Source of the DNA: CAVWCQ01 sp963753545
GTDB taxonomy: Bacteria > Chloroflexota > Anaerolineae > Aggregatilineales > Aggregatilineaceae
NCBI GenBank assembly: GCA_963753545.1
Contig: CAVWCQ010000008.1
Span: 248,001-312,000, forward strand
Direction: 5' to 3'
DNA: 64,000 bases
Part shown: positions 17,287 through 26,851 of the stretch, piece by piece
How positions within the stretch are numbered: the stretch's first letter is position 1
How the letters are laid out: every line of letters begins with the position of its first letter
Made by a program: the position numbers and the translations under genes
Notes under the pieces: model-generated
What the model was told of the DNA's origin: nothing
Seen by the model: only the letters and a program-made list of their open reading frames with translations
Database searches by the model: none

Positions 17287-18516
17287 TTATTCGGCCCGGC
17301 CAGGCGCTGCTTCCTTGCGTCCGAACAAATGGAGTGGAATCAACCCACCCGCCGCCAGCCGCAGCAGCGATCCGATCAGGATGACCGTCGTCAGGCTGAG
17401 TGACGTGCTGGCAAGCTGGCTGCCCAGCATCGGTCCGATAAACACGGCGATCATCACGATCTGGTTGTACAACTGCGAGTAGTGGGTCACGTTTTCCGGC
17501 GACGTGGTTTCGCTGAAATAAGCGAAGATGCTGATGCTGGCAACCGTCCAACTGAGACCGGACAGCGCCGCGCTGAGCAGGGTGAGCGGCAGGCTGGGCG
17601 ATACGACCAGGACAATGCCAGAGAGTCCGGTAACGACCATGCTGGCTGAGATCGTCCTCAGGTTGCCAAACCGGTCCATGATCCGGCTCAGAAACAGCGA
17701 GACAATTGCCGCCATGCTCAGTTCGGCCAGGGAGAAAATCGACATAAACGCTTCGTCTGCTCCCATTTCATCGACCAGCCGCAGCGGGATGATCGGAATG
17801 ATGAAAAAGAAAGCGACATAAGCAACCGTGGTGACAAACGCCATGCGCTGAAAGCTGGATATCCGCCAGGGTTTGAGATCGAAGGCCGGATGCGACTTGG
17901 GCATTTCGGAGGTCATGGGGACAACCTGCTGCACATGCCACAGACTGATCATCGACATGGCGAATCCAAACAGGAACATGGATACATAGTTCCCTGGAAA
18001 CCCGACAAATTCCAGCCAGAATCCGGTTGCCAGCGTGCTGATCCCCACGGCTACATTAAACATCATGGAACGGCGGCTCATCAGGCGGGTAAGTACCGAG
18101 TTTTCAGTTCCTTCCCGCAGCAGGACCAGGAACAGCACCGACGAGATACCCTGTGGGATAGCGGGTGCCGTGACCGATATGAGCAGCCAGTACGGTTGGA
18201 AGTCGCGCGGGAACAGCGGCGTGAGCGCCGGGAGAAAAAACAGCAGGCGGAAGCCGACGCCCGGCCAGAGCTGCGCCCGCACCGAATTCGCATATTTTTT
18301 GCGCCACCATACCGCGAACGACGACGAGACCAGCGCGAAGATCGATGGCACAGCAGCGATCAGGCCCAGCAGCGTCGCCGATGCGCCCAGGCGGATCGCG
18401 TAGATCGACAAAAAGCGCGTTACAGAGGGAAACGCCACGCCAAACCAGACAATATCCATCACCAGATGGTTAAAGTTGGCCTGCGATACATCTGATGTAG
18501 GAGTGGTTTGCGTCAT
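17287..18516 (-). CDS. MFS transporter, 12-helix
   Basis: The 409-residue protein has about 12 hydrophobic segments with the usual break near residue 215. The cytoplasmic loop ARLG-type motif A is weak (WWRKKYANS), so I cannot place the subfamily; the opening region and length resemble uncharacterised MFS exporters. The N-terminus starts MTQTTPTSDVSQANFNHLV. It is followed by a terminator and separated by about 190 bases of repeat-like sequence from the next MFS gene upstream on the same strand. Substrate unknown. Confidence 0.8.
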   Translation of the reverse strand: MTQTTPTSDVSQANFNHLVMDIVWFGVAFPSVTRFLSIYAIRLGASATLLGLIAAVPSIFALVSSSFAVWWRKKYANSVRAQLWPGVGFRLLFFLPALTPLFPRDFQPYWLLISVTAPAIPQGISSVLFLVLLREGTENSVLTRLMSRRSMMFNVAVGISTLATGFWLEFVGFPGNYVSMFLFGFAMSMISLWHVQQVVPMTSEMPKSHPAFDLKPWRISSFQRMAFVTTVAYVAFFFIIPIIPLRLVDEMGADEAFMSIFSLAELSMAAIVSLFLSRIMDRFGNLRTISASMVVTGLSGIVLVVSPSLPLTLLSAALSGLSWTVASISIFAYFSETTSPENVTHYSQLYNQIVMIAVFIGPMLGSQLASTSLSLTTVILIGSLLRLAAGGLIPLHLFGRKEAAPGRAE

Positions 18517-18709
18517 CGCTTTAGCAGCATGTCCGAAGGATCCGATCTATGATCCTTTACTCTTTGGTTAGTGTCAAGGGCCTCCCCTCGCCAACTAGGC
18601 ACGCGTGCGCAGCTAAGCCGCGGAGCATGCGCCTGGAGGGGAGAGGCTTGCCCTACCCGGAAACGGGCGAGGCAAGCGCTTCCCCTACGATTTGTTGTGC
18701 CCTCCTTTG

Positions 18710-20065
18710 CTAATCTCCGGCGGCGGGTTGTGCTTGCAGGTTACCCTCCGGCTCGTAGTCAGGCAGGTCGCTTTCCACGTTGCGCAGCGCCGGGAACAGG
18801 TATGCGCCACAGACAGCTCAGGCTGCCGCAGATACTTGTGCACATGAAGATCAAGGCCATTCCCGCGCCAGGCCCCGTCCCGACCAGCCCGCCGAATAAA
18901 CCTGTCAACGCGCCGCCCGGCATCATGGCTGGCTCAAACAGGCGATCCGCCAGCGGACCCGCCAGCAGATAGCCAACCGGGCGCGTGATCTGCTGCAAGG
19001 CGAACGATGCGCCCAGCACTCGCCCCTGGATGTCCAGCGGGACTTTAGACTGCCAGATCGCTGCGTTAGAACTGCCAACCGTGGGGATAAAAGTGCTCCT
19101 CCGAATGCAGCCAGCATCCATATGACCTGGTTTTGACCGAGGGCAAAGAACATATCGCCGCACAAAAACGACGCCGCGCAGAAGGCCAGTACGCCATGAA
19201 TTTTGCGCTTTGGCCCGCCCCAGATCGTGATCAGGATACTGCCCGCCACACCGCCAACGCCCATCATCGATTGGACATGGGACAGGACAATCTCGTTTCC
19301 GCCGCTGCGGGCCAGGATCATGGCGGGCAGGATGCTGAAGTAGGCCATGCAGGCGAAGAAGTAGATCAGCATGTAGATGATGGTCAGGCCAAGCAGCCCG
19401 GAACGGCTGGCGATATAGCGCAGGCCAAACGTCAGTTCGCGCCAGAAGCTGTCCCCTTTGGTTTTCAAACCATCCACCGAGGCTGTTGGGCGCGGCATGT
19501 GGATCATCAGCAGCGCGCCAACCGCCGCGCTCATCGTCAGCAGGTCGATCACCATGATCCCTTCCAGCCCGATCAGGTGCAGCAGCAGCGCGGCGAGGAT
19601 GGGAGCCAGGATGTTCGTTGTCTCGTAGCTGAGCGACCGTAAGCCGCTGGCACGGGCCAGTTGGTGGCGCGGGACGATGGTTGAGATTGCGGCGTTATAA
19701 GCCGGGTGCTGGAAGGCTTCAAACAGGCCCGTCAGCGTTCCCCCTGCATAGAGATGCCAGATCTGAAGATGCCCGCTTGTGTACAGCAGCAGGAAACTGA
19801 CCGTAATCAGCCCCGCGCCGCAGTCGCCCGCGATCATGATCCGCTTGCGGTCGAAACGATCCACCCAGACACCTGCTGCCGGGATCAGCAAAACATAGAC
19901 GGCGAACGAGAAAAAGCCGAGCATGGCCAGGGTGGTCGCGTGCCCGGTCAGTTTATAAGCCCAGATCATCAAGGCAAAGCGGGTCATAGCCGTGCCGAAA
20001 GTCGAGACAGCCTGTCCCAGCCAGACGATCAGAAACGTGCGTAGTTCGTGTAGATAGTGCTTCAT
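18710..20065 (-). pseudogene. MFS transporter of the Mef/macrolide-efflux type, two frameshifts
   Basis: The N-terminal 330 residues read through: VWLGQAVSTFGTAMTRFAL and GVWVDRFDRKRIMIAGD closely follow the pattern of Mef(A)-like exporters as I recall them. Breaks lie near 19090, where the frame moves to TVGSSNAAIWQSKVPL, and near 18812, where it moves again to AYLFPALRNVESDL and ends at 18710. The repaired protein would be about 450 residues with 12 helices. Substrate cannot be proved; macrolides or other drugs are plausible. Upstream is a candidate attenuator with its own promoter (20152-20334), so the gene may be drug-induced. Confidence 0.75.
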
Positions 20066-20151
20066 GGTTCGTGTTCTTTCTGTCCTGTATCGAATTGGTG
20101 CGGAGGGGCGCTGCGGCTTAGCGGCTTAGCTGCGCCCGTGTGCCGGAAAAC

Positions 20152-20299
20152 AAAAAAGCCCTGGGGCATGCCCAGGGCCAGTACATTCACGCTTTCGTTA
20201 GTTAGCTTGTTACTGGTGGCGAGGCACGCCTGGCGAAAGCGTGCCGGAGACCGCGCAAATACGATCAGTAATCAGGACGGAGTAGTATAAATAGGTCAT
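20152..20299 (-). promoter_or_regulatory. Candidate transcription attenuator: leader ORF plus terminator
   Basis: A 29-codon frame (20299 to 20210) reads MTYLYYSVLITD at its start. Codons 19-22 contain CACGCTTTCG (20234-20243 on this strand), which can pair with CGAAAGCGTG beyond the stop (20188-20197). Ten bases later an 8-bp GC stem (20171-20178 with 20158-20165) is followed by TTTTTTG, a strong terminator ending 86 bases before the MFS start. Ribosome stalling in the leader could change the fold. It may equally be only the terminator of the gene upstream; translation of the leader is unproved. Confidence 0.5.
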
Positions 20300-20334
20300 G
20301 GTATCATTATATGCGGAGAGGAAGCGGCTCGCAA
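20300..20334 (-). promoter_or_regulatory. Promoter for leader ORF and MFS gene
   Basis: On the minus strand, TTGCGA (20329-20334), a 17-bp spacer and a perfect TATAAT (20306-20311). The hexamer ends 6 bases before the leader ATG, so the transcript would start at or near that ATG, leaderless. Confidence 0.65.
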
Positions 20335-20342
20335 TCCCCACT

Positions 20343-21212
20343 TCACCAGCGGGAGGCCGAGAGCGGCGTAGGAATTTCCTCGAAGACCTGATCGTTGAAG
20401 TCAGCCAGGGGGCGGGCGAATCTGCCGATCTGATCGGGGGCCTGGGCGAATATCTGTCCATCCCGCGCATAAACCAGCCGCCCCTGCTGATCCCAGTCCG
20501 CCCAGTTTGCCCCTTCGATGGGTGTCTCCCTGCCGCTGGTCTGATCGGCAAGGGCGTACTCGTAGATAGAGGGGCCGGGATAGTAATTCGGGAAGTAGCC
20601 CCGGTAGCGCCTGATCAACGTGTAACGATCCTGGGTAGGGTGCTGCCGCTGCCAGACGGACGGATCATCGAGCCAGTTCATGTAGGCGTTATAGGCGAGG
20701 GGCGATTCGTAGATCAACTGCCAGTCCGACGCGCGTATCTGTTCGAGCCGCCGCTGATCGCGCCCGGTCATGTCGGCAGGGCGCATGATCACGCGCAGTT
20801 TCTTAGGCGGCTGGTGGTCGGGGTGTGCGCCCAACGTGCCCCGGCAGGCGCTTAAATAGACCGTCTCGTTGTCGATGAACAATCCGCCGCCGCACCATGT
20901 ACTGCCCTCGGGCCAGAGGGCCAGGGCAGTCAGATAAGGCGGCTTGCTGATGGCGCTCCACGATCCCATATAGCCGTTCCCGGCTTTGTGCCATTGGGTG
21001 GCAAAGTAGAGGAATAGTTTGCCGTCGGGCGAGAGCGCGCAGCGTTCGCCGTAGATGCGCCCGCACAACCACTGTCCGCCCTCGAAGGTGTCGCTGTCGG
21101 TGTGCCACAAAATCAGCCGGACCCATTTGCTAGGGCCGCGCCGGATGATTACCGCCCGGTTCGTGTCGCGGGCCAGGATCACGTGCAGCCGGGCTGGAGT
21201 TGAAACCATCAA
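20343..21212 (-). CDS. Hypothetical protein (289 aa)
   Basis: This soluble, tryptophan- and tyrosine-rich protein has no signal peptide and no family that I recognise. One stretch (CALSPDGKLFLYFA) resembles a beta-propeller blade of the WD40-like/PD40 type and another (GANWADWDQQGRLVYARDG) may be a second. This could be a short or irregular propeller. It lies alone, divergent from the flippase-like gene at 21308, and its stop is about 10 bases from the promoter of the next minus-strand unit. Confidence 0.6.
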   Translation of the reverse strand: MMVSTPARLHVILARDTNRAVIIRRGPSKWVRLILWHTDSDTFEGGQWLCGRIYGERCALSPDGKLFLYFATQWHKAGNGYMGSWSAISKPPYLTALALWPEGSTWCGGGLFIDNETVYLSACRGTLGAHPDHQPPKKLRVIMRPADMTGRDQRRLEQIRASDWQLIYESPLAYNAYMNWLDDPSVWQRQHPTQDRYTLIRRYRGYFPNYYPGPSIYEYALADQTSGRETPIEGANWADWDQQGRLVYARDGQIFAQAPDQIGRFARPLADFNDQVFEEIPTPLSASRW

Positions 21213-21307
21213 AACCTCGCCATCGACTTATCTTTCTCCACTATTGTACGTGATTGGCGGCAGATATATAATCCGGCGCTGCTCTTTTTGCTGGTTCGGA
21301 GTGATGT

Positions 21308-22291
21308 ATGGCGGCTTTTCTCAAACGAAACAAATCGCGCTTGCTGCTGTGGGGGCGTCTGCTGGTGACGGTGGGCCTGCTGGCCTTCGTGATCTCGCTG
21401 GTGGCGCGCGACACCGATAAATTTACGGGCGTGGACTGGAAGCTGATCCCGCTGGCATGGCTGCTGATGCTGGTGAGCATGGGCGTCAAGGCGTACCGCT
21501 GGAGTTTGCTGGTTCGCCAGAGCAACCTCAATATCTCGCTGCCGCGCCTGTTCGGGATGTACCTCGTCGGCACGTTTTTCAGTACCGTTCTGCCCACATC
21601 GGTAGGCGGCGACGCGGTGCGCGTAGTCGATACGGCGGCCTCAACCGGGCGCACGGCTGACGCGACATCCTCCGTCCTGATCGAGCGCGGCATGGGTCTG
21701 CTGGCAGTGGCGGCAATGGGCAGCATCTTCGCGCTGTTCCTCAAGGCCGGGCAGGTTCCGCTGACCTTTGTGCTGGTCGTCCATCTGATGTTTGTCGGCG
21801 GTGTGGCGGGGATCATCGTGCTGCGCCAGGGCTGGTTCATGGGGCCGCTGGATCGCCTGCTGCGCAAAATCAAGCTGGCGAAAGTGGCGAATAAAGTGAT
21901 GAGCCTGGAAAAGGCGCTGGCGGGACAACTGGGCAGCCCGGCGCTGCTGCTGAATATGTTCGGGCTGTCGCTGCTGGCGAATATGATGACCATCGGCGCG
22001 ACGTATCTGGTGCTGACCGCCGTCACCGATCCGATATCGCTGGCGGAGTTCGTGCCGATGATCGCGCTGTGCACCGTTGCCGAACTGATCCCGATCTCGA
22101 TTGCGTCGCTGGGCGTGAAAGAGGGGGCGTATGTCTTTTTCCTGGGGCTGGTCGGTGTGGGCAAGGCCGAGGCGGGCGTGATCGCGATCATCATGCGCGT
22201 GCTCACCTGGGGATTAGCTATGCTGGGCGGTATTATCTTTTTGAATCGAACGATCCGGGCGCGATCCAAAAAATCAGCGGAGGTCGCATGA
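21308..22291 (+). CDS. Lysylphosphatidylglycerol synthase TM-region (UPF0104) flippase-like protein
   Basis: The 327-residue integral membrane protein has about 8 hydrophobic segments. It carries the UPF0104 signatures FFSTVLPTSVGGDAVR (residues about 92-107) and SLGVKEGAYVFFL (about 265-280). This domain forms the membrane part of MprF, which moves lysyl-PG across the bilayer; related stand-alone proteins are thought to move glycolipids. The glycosyltransferase genes downstream fit a glycolipid role, as inference. Its stop overlaps the start of the next gene (ATGA), showing coupling. Confidence 0.85.
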   Translation: MAAFLKRNKSRLLLWGRLLVTVGLLAFVISLVARDTDKFTGVDWKLIPLAWLLMLVSMGVKAYRWSLLVRQSNLNISLPRLFGMYLVGTFFSTVLPTSVGGDAVRVVDTAASTGRTADATSSVLIERGMGLLAVAAMGSIFALFLKAGQVPLTFVLVVHLMFVGGVAGIIVLRQGWFMGPLDRLLRKIKLAKVANKVMSLEKALAGQLGSPALLLNMFGLSLLANMMTIGATYLVLTAVTDPISLAEFVPMIALCTVAELIPISIASLGVKEGAYVFFLGLVGVGKAEAGVIAIIMRVLTWGLAMLGGIIFLNRTIRARSKKSAEVA

Positions 22292-23005
22292 AATTCGCCG
22301 TGACGATGAGCGCGCACCAGGCAGGCAGCGCGTCCTACGACTTTTTGAAGCAGACCTATGTGCCCTTTCTGGAGAGCGTGGGCGTTGTCCCCGTACTGGT
22401 TCCCAACGTGATTGCCGATCCAGCGGCCTATATGCAGGCGCTCGGTGTGGAAGGGCTGCTGCTGACGGGCGGCGGCGATATCGATCCGGCGCGCTACCAC
22501 CAGCCGAACAGCGCTTCAGAGGATATCTCGGAGCGGCGCGACAGCACGGAGACGATCCTGCTGCAATCGGCAGTCGAGCGGCGGCTTCCCGTCTTTTGTA
22601 TCTGCCGGGGTCTGCAAATGCTGAATGTCTTCTTCGGCGGCGGGCTGGTGCAGGATATCCCGACCCAGTGCGCGACCGCCATCCCGCACGACGGGCCAGC
22701 GATCCATCCGGTCACGATCAGCGATCCGGCAGTGGCGGAACCGCTGGGCACGTCCCGCTTCCAGACCAATTCCTACCATCACCAGGGCATCTCTCGCGAG
22801 TATTTAGCACCCGATTTGCGCGTTTTCGCCGCAACGGAAGACGGGATTATCGAGGGGCTGATTCATCCCACACTGCCAATCATGGGCGTGCAGTGGCATC
22901 CCGAACGGCCCGAACTCGTCGCCGGAGGTTGACCGCGCGTTATTCCGGTTGTTCACGCGCGGCGTCATTTTGGCAGATGTAAGGTGGACACCTCACCCCG
23001 GCTGA
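22288..23005 (+). CDS. Gamma-glutamyl-gamma-aminobutyrate hydrolase-like (peptidase C26), frameshift near the end
   Basis: The protein has the class I glutamine amidotransferase triad: nucleophile in FCICRGLQMLN (residues about 110-120) and the His-Glu pair in VQWHPE. Members such as PuuD release glutamate from gamma-glutamyl compounds. The frame as read stops at 22932 (PELVAGG, 214 residues). A one-base shift there opens DRALFRLFTRGVILAD, which matches the normal C-terminus and ends at 23005 inside a REP-like repeat. The start ATG at 22288 overlaps the flippase stop and has CGGAGG upstream. Confidence 0.8.
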
Positions 23006-24635
23006 GCAAGCTCAGCTTCCCCTCTCCCGTCAAGCTGGAGAGGGGAGAAACGAGCGGGCAAGGTGAGGGTTTCATTCTCGTTTTTCTGCTGCTGATTTTG
23101 CTGTTCCTTCGCGTGCACAACGCCCTGCAACTGCCTATCTTTGTCGATGAAAGCCTGCATATTCTGCGCGGGCGCGTCGTGTGGCATTTCTCCGATCTGG
23201 GCGAGTCGCTGCTGCCCAAAAAGCTCCTCTACACTTATTGGATCGGCCTGTTCGGGCTGAACGGTCCATCTGCGGCCTGGGTTGCGCGCGTCTCGTCGGC
23301 GCTGCTGGGGATGATCGGCGGGTCGCTGTGTTATGCACTGGCGCGGCTGCTCTTTGACCGGCGGGCGGGGCTGCTGGCCCTGGCACTGTATACCTTTACG
23401 CCGATGCTGGTCTTTTTCGAACGGCTGGCCCTGGCGGACCCACTGGCGGCGGTTTTCGGCACGGCGATCACGATCAGCAGCGTCCGGTTGGCGCGCGATC
23501 CGACTCCCCGGCGAGGGGCGGTGATCGGCGCGCTGATCGGATTGGCGGCGCTGGCGAAACTGACCGCGCTGCCGTTCGCGGTGATACCGATATTGGCAAT
23601 AGGATTGTTGGCGTGGGCAAGAAGGGCAGGGTTAGCCGCTCGCGCGGCAAGCAGCGCCCCTACAGTAAGTGCATCGTCTGGATGGTGGGAGCGTGTTTGC
23701 TGGTGCTGGCTCCGTCGCTGGGGTATGTCACGATCAGGCAGGTCACGGGCAGGGCGGATCGCGTCGTGGTGGAGCAGGAACTGTACACGACAGACAACAG
23801 GTTGGATCAGATCGGGGAGAATCTGGGGCGGACGAGGGAGGCGATCCGCTGGCTGATCTCGCCGGAGATGGTCGGGCTGATCGGAATTGCGGCGATCCTG
23901 TTGATCAGGAGAGGGCAGGGGCGGGCGGTGATCTATCTGAGTGGGGCGGCGCTGCTGCCCTGGATCGCGATTCTGCTGGTGTCGGCGGAACTGACGACGC
24001 GCTATCTGGTGCTGGGTGTGCCGCCGCTGCTGGTGATCGTGGCGGGAGCCCTCACCCCTCCAAAAACGGGCGCAGGGCTTGTGAAGCAAGCTAGCAGCGC
24101 CCCTACAAAAGCGGGGTGGGTGATCATCGCGGTGTGGATCGGACTGGTGGCGGGGCCGTTCGACTGGCGGGCGATGACCGATCCGGCAGGGCTGCATCTG
24201 CCCACGCGGGACGAGTACGAGTATATAACCAGCGCGGCATCCGGCTATGGGCTGCGCGATCTGGCGGCGGATTTGCCCCATCTGACGCCGAATGAAAAAG
24301 GGCGGATCGTGGTGATCGGGCTGCTGCCGTCGTGCCATTCGCTGCCGCTCTATTGGGAAAAAGCGAACAGTGTGGATTTGAAGTGTCCGCTGTTCAAGTG
24401 GGATATACGCGAAAAGCAAGAGTTGGTGGATCGGATTGTGGGCTGGGCAGAGCCGGGAAGTTATCTGGCGGTGGACGAGATAGGCGATCTGATTGATCTG
24501 GATGCGCTGCCGATCCGGCTGGATTTGGTGGGGGAGTATCCGCGCCCGCAGGATGGGGATACCATACGGTTGTACCGGGTGGGCGGCTTAGTTCCGGGCG
24601 CGGCAAGCAGCGCCCCTACGACGGGAGGAAAGTGA
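22984..24635 (+). CDS. GT-C glycosyltransferase (PMT/ArnT-like), one frameshift and three repeat insertions
   Basis: The first half (to about 23640) has helices and the motif VDESLHILRGRVVW, whose Asp-Glu in the first external loop is the catalytic hallmark of GT39/GT83-type enzymes using polyprenyl-phosphate sugars. The second half is in another frame from about 23613 to 24635 (VWMVGACLLVLAPSLGYV onward). The break coincides with an R-type repeat at 23627-23665. A second R repeat (24058-24108) lies in frame and encodes KQASSAPTKAG, and a third (24590-24622) encodes the end. The first 28 or so residues come from a REP-like repeat (22985-23070). The acceptor is unknown. Confidence 0.7.
22985..23070. 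repeat. REP-like Z-type repeat overlapping a gene start
   Basis: It contains CCCCTCTCC and GGAGAGGGG arms and an AGCTTGCTCAGC-type side hairpin. It matches the inverted sequence at 63090-63176. It supplies the N-terminal codons of the glycosyltransferase. Confidence 0.75.
23627..23665. repeat. R-type repeat inside glycosyltransferase 1 (frame break)
   Basis: GGCAAGCAGCGCCCCTAC unit, inverted relative to 269-309. Confidence 0.7.
24058..24110. repeat. R-type repeat inside glycosyltransferase 1 (in frame)
   Basis: Starts ACGGGCGCAGGGCTTG and ends AGCAGCGCCCCTAC; nearly the reverse complement of 269-309. It keeps the reading frame open. Confidence 0.75.
24590..24622. repeat. R-type repeat at 3' end of glycosyltransferase 1
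   Basis: GGGCGCGGCAAGCAGCGCCCC unit followed by TACGACGG; it encodes the last residues (GAASSAPTTGGK). Confidence 0.7.
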
Positions 24636-25439
24636 ATGGCGAAAAAGCAAGCGCCGAAGGTGGGCGTGGCGCTGATCGTCCACCGGAATGGGCAAGTTTT
24701 GCTGCTGCGGCGGGCCGGGGTGCATGGCGGCGGCACATGGTCCACGCCGGGCGGACACCTGGAATGGGGCGAGACGCCGGAAGCCTGCGCCATCCGCGAG
24801 ACGCGCGAAGAAGCAGACGTGGAAGTAAGCAATGTGCGGTTTGTTGCCATCACGAATGATTTCTTCGAGGAGAGCGGCAAACATTACATCACCATCTGGA
24901 TGGAGGGCGATTACGCTTCTGGCGAGGCGGTAGTCAACGCGCCATACGAGTCGGATCAGGTGGGGTGGTTTGGCTGGGAAGCGCTGCCGGAGCCGCTGTT
25001 CCTGTCGCTGGTGAATTTGCTGCGGCGGGCGATGTTATCCCATCGATGGTTGGCGGCGCGGCTGAATATGAAACGGGCGCTGGCGCTGATCATCCCGCTG
25101 CTGTGGATCACGCTGCTAATCCGCGCTCATCATGCGGGGGCGCTGCCTGTTTTCAACGACGAAAGCCTGCATATCCGCCGCTCCGAGGTGGTGTGGTCGT
25201 TCTCCGATCCGGCAACATCGTTCACGGTGGGCAAACTGCTCGATTATTACTGGCTGGGACTGTTCGGGTTTGACCGGATGCACGCCCTGATCGGCGGGCG
25301 GCTGGTTCATGCGCTGTTTATTCTGATTGGTGGGGCGGCGGCGTACCGGGTCGGGCGCGATCTGTTTGGATCGGGAGCGGGACTGCTGGCGCTGATCCTG
25401 TATGCCTGGCTCCGCCGCTGGTCTTTTACGAGCGGCTGA
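24636..25439 (+). CDS. Nudix hydrolase reading into a second glycosyltransferase
   Basis: Residues about 1-130 form a Nudix domain. The box starts GGHLEWGETPEACAIRETRE and continues EEADVEV, so all metal-binding glutamates are present. Such enzymes hydrolyse nucleotide diphosphates such as oxidised dNTPs or sugar nucleotides. As read, no stop follows the domain; the frame runs on through an internal ATG at 25068 into the glycosyltransferase annotated next, then stops at 25439. Either a true fusion or a lost stop near 25030-25060. The start directly follows the upstream gene's stop with GGAGG before it. Confidence 0.7.
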   Translation: MAKKQAPKVGVALIVHRNGQVLLLRRAGVHGGGTWSTPGGHLEWGETPEACAIRETREEADVEVSNVRFVAITNDFFEESGKHYITIWMEGDYASGEAVVNAPYESDQVGWFGWEALPEPLFLSLVNLLRRAMLSHRWLAARLNMKRALALIIPLLWITLLIRAHHAGALPVFNDESLHIRRSEVVWSFSDPATSFTVGKLLDYYWLGLFGFDRMHALIGGRLVHALFILIGGAAAYRVGRDLFGSGAGLLALILYAWLRRWSFTSG

Positions 25440-26661
25440 TCCTGGCGGATGAGCTTGCCGCGTCGCTGGGAATGGTCGCCGTGTGGCGGTGTATCCGGCT
25501 GTACCGGACTCCGACGCGGCGGAACGGGCTGCTGTGCGGGCTGTTTCTGTCGCTGGCGATTCTGGCGAAAACGACGGCGGCTCCGCTGGCGGTGCTGCCG
25601 CTCATCGCGGTCCCGGAAAAGAAAGAAAAACAATTTCACCGCAAAGAACGCAAAGAGCGCAAAGGAAAAACAAAAAGGGTAGGCAAGCCCTACCCTACGG
25701 TTCGGTGAGCAGAGGGGAAGAGGGCTGATCGTGTGTTATGGGCTGTGCGCGGTAATCGGGCTGCCGTTTATGATTTTCCCGATTCTGCGGGAAGTGCAGA
25801 AGGAACCCGTGCTGCTGATCGGCGGAAATCTGTTTGCGACGAGCGGGCTGGACCGGCTGTGGATCACCAACCTGGGGCGGCTTTGGGAGGCTGGGACGGC
25901 CTATTTCGGTATGGGGGCGGTGCTAATCGCGCTGGCGCTGGTTGGGCGGCTGATCGTGCGGCGGCAGGGCGAGGCGCTATTTCTGTTGAGCGGCGACGCT
26001 GCTGCCGTGGAGCGTGTTGATTGGCTTCGGCGTGCATCCGTCGAACCGCTACTGGCTGCCGGGGCTGGTCCCGCTGATCGTGCTGGTGGCGGGGGCGATC
26101 TGGGATGCAGCGGGGTGATCCGATCACGGTGGGGGCGGCGGGGCTGGTCGATCGGTGGGGCGGTGGGGCTGTGGATCGTGGTGATCGCCGGGCCGTTTAT
26201 TCGCGCCGCGTGGGATAACCCGCTCGATCTGCGGCTGCCGGAGCGGGATCGCTGGGAGTATTTTACCAACACTTCGTCAGGGTATGGAATCACGGAGGCG
26301 GCACGCGTTCTGCCGACGCTGGCGCGATCCCCGGTCAGCGGGCGAGTTCCGGTTGCCAGCACGACCGTCGAATGTCACGCGCTGCGGCTGTTTCTGCCGG
26401 AAGATGGGGTGGTCGATCTGTCGTGTCCGTTCTTCGGCTGGCATGGGGAACACATGGACGCGGTGATCGAGCATATCCGGGCGCGGCTGGAGATCGGAAG
26501 GGATGCTGTATCTGCTGATCGAGCCGGATGCGCCGTATGCGGATATCGATCTAATCCGGCAGCAGTGGAGACTGATCCCGGTGGCAACGTTCCCGCGGCC
26601 CTGGCACGGCGTCGCGGTGGAGTTGGTGCGGGTCGAGCGAAAAATGGGAAAATTCAACTAA
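25068..26661 (+). pseudogene. GT-C glycosyltransferase 2, paralogue of 22984-24635, about five frameshifts
   Basis: From the ATG at 25068 the protein reads MKRALALIIPLLW then FNDESLHIRRSEVVWSFSD, matching the paralogue's VDESLHILRGRVVW. Further segments in other frames follow: PPLVFYERLILADELA, LPFMIFPILREVQKEP, LPWSVLIGFGVHPSNRYW, GPFIRAAWDNPLDLRLPERD and MLYLLIEPDAPYADID, ending at 26661. Breaks are near 25412, 25715, 25985, 26110 and 26498. A 9-bp-periodic repeat (25631-25678) sits at the same loop where the paralogue holds an R repeat. The density of breaks suggests true decay, though assembly error could add some. Confidence 0.7.
25631..25678. repeat. CRK repeat (9-bp periodic) inside glycosyltransferase 2
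   Basis: CACCGCAAAGAACGCAAAGA followed by GCGCAAAGGAAAAACAAAAA. In this frame it encodes FHRKERKERKGKTKR. Other copies: 27011, 36241, 43271, 52711, 55150, 56500, 59319, 60416 and 63196. Confidence 0.8.
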
Positions 26662-26851
26662 ACGGCAAATAAAAATATTTTCAGAGCGGCGGAGAGGTCG
26701 ATTTCTTAAGAATATAGACGGTGCGATGCACGCTCTTAAGGCTTGCGGCGGCTCAACCGGTCCAAATTGCGCTCTTGAGGCGTCTTTTTGTAACAATAGT
26801 CATAACGATTCAGTTAGTAATGGTAATACGGAGTGATCGGCTTCTAACAAT

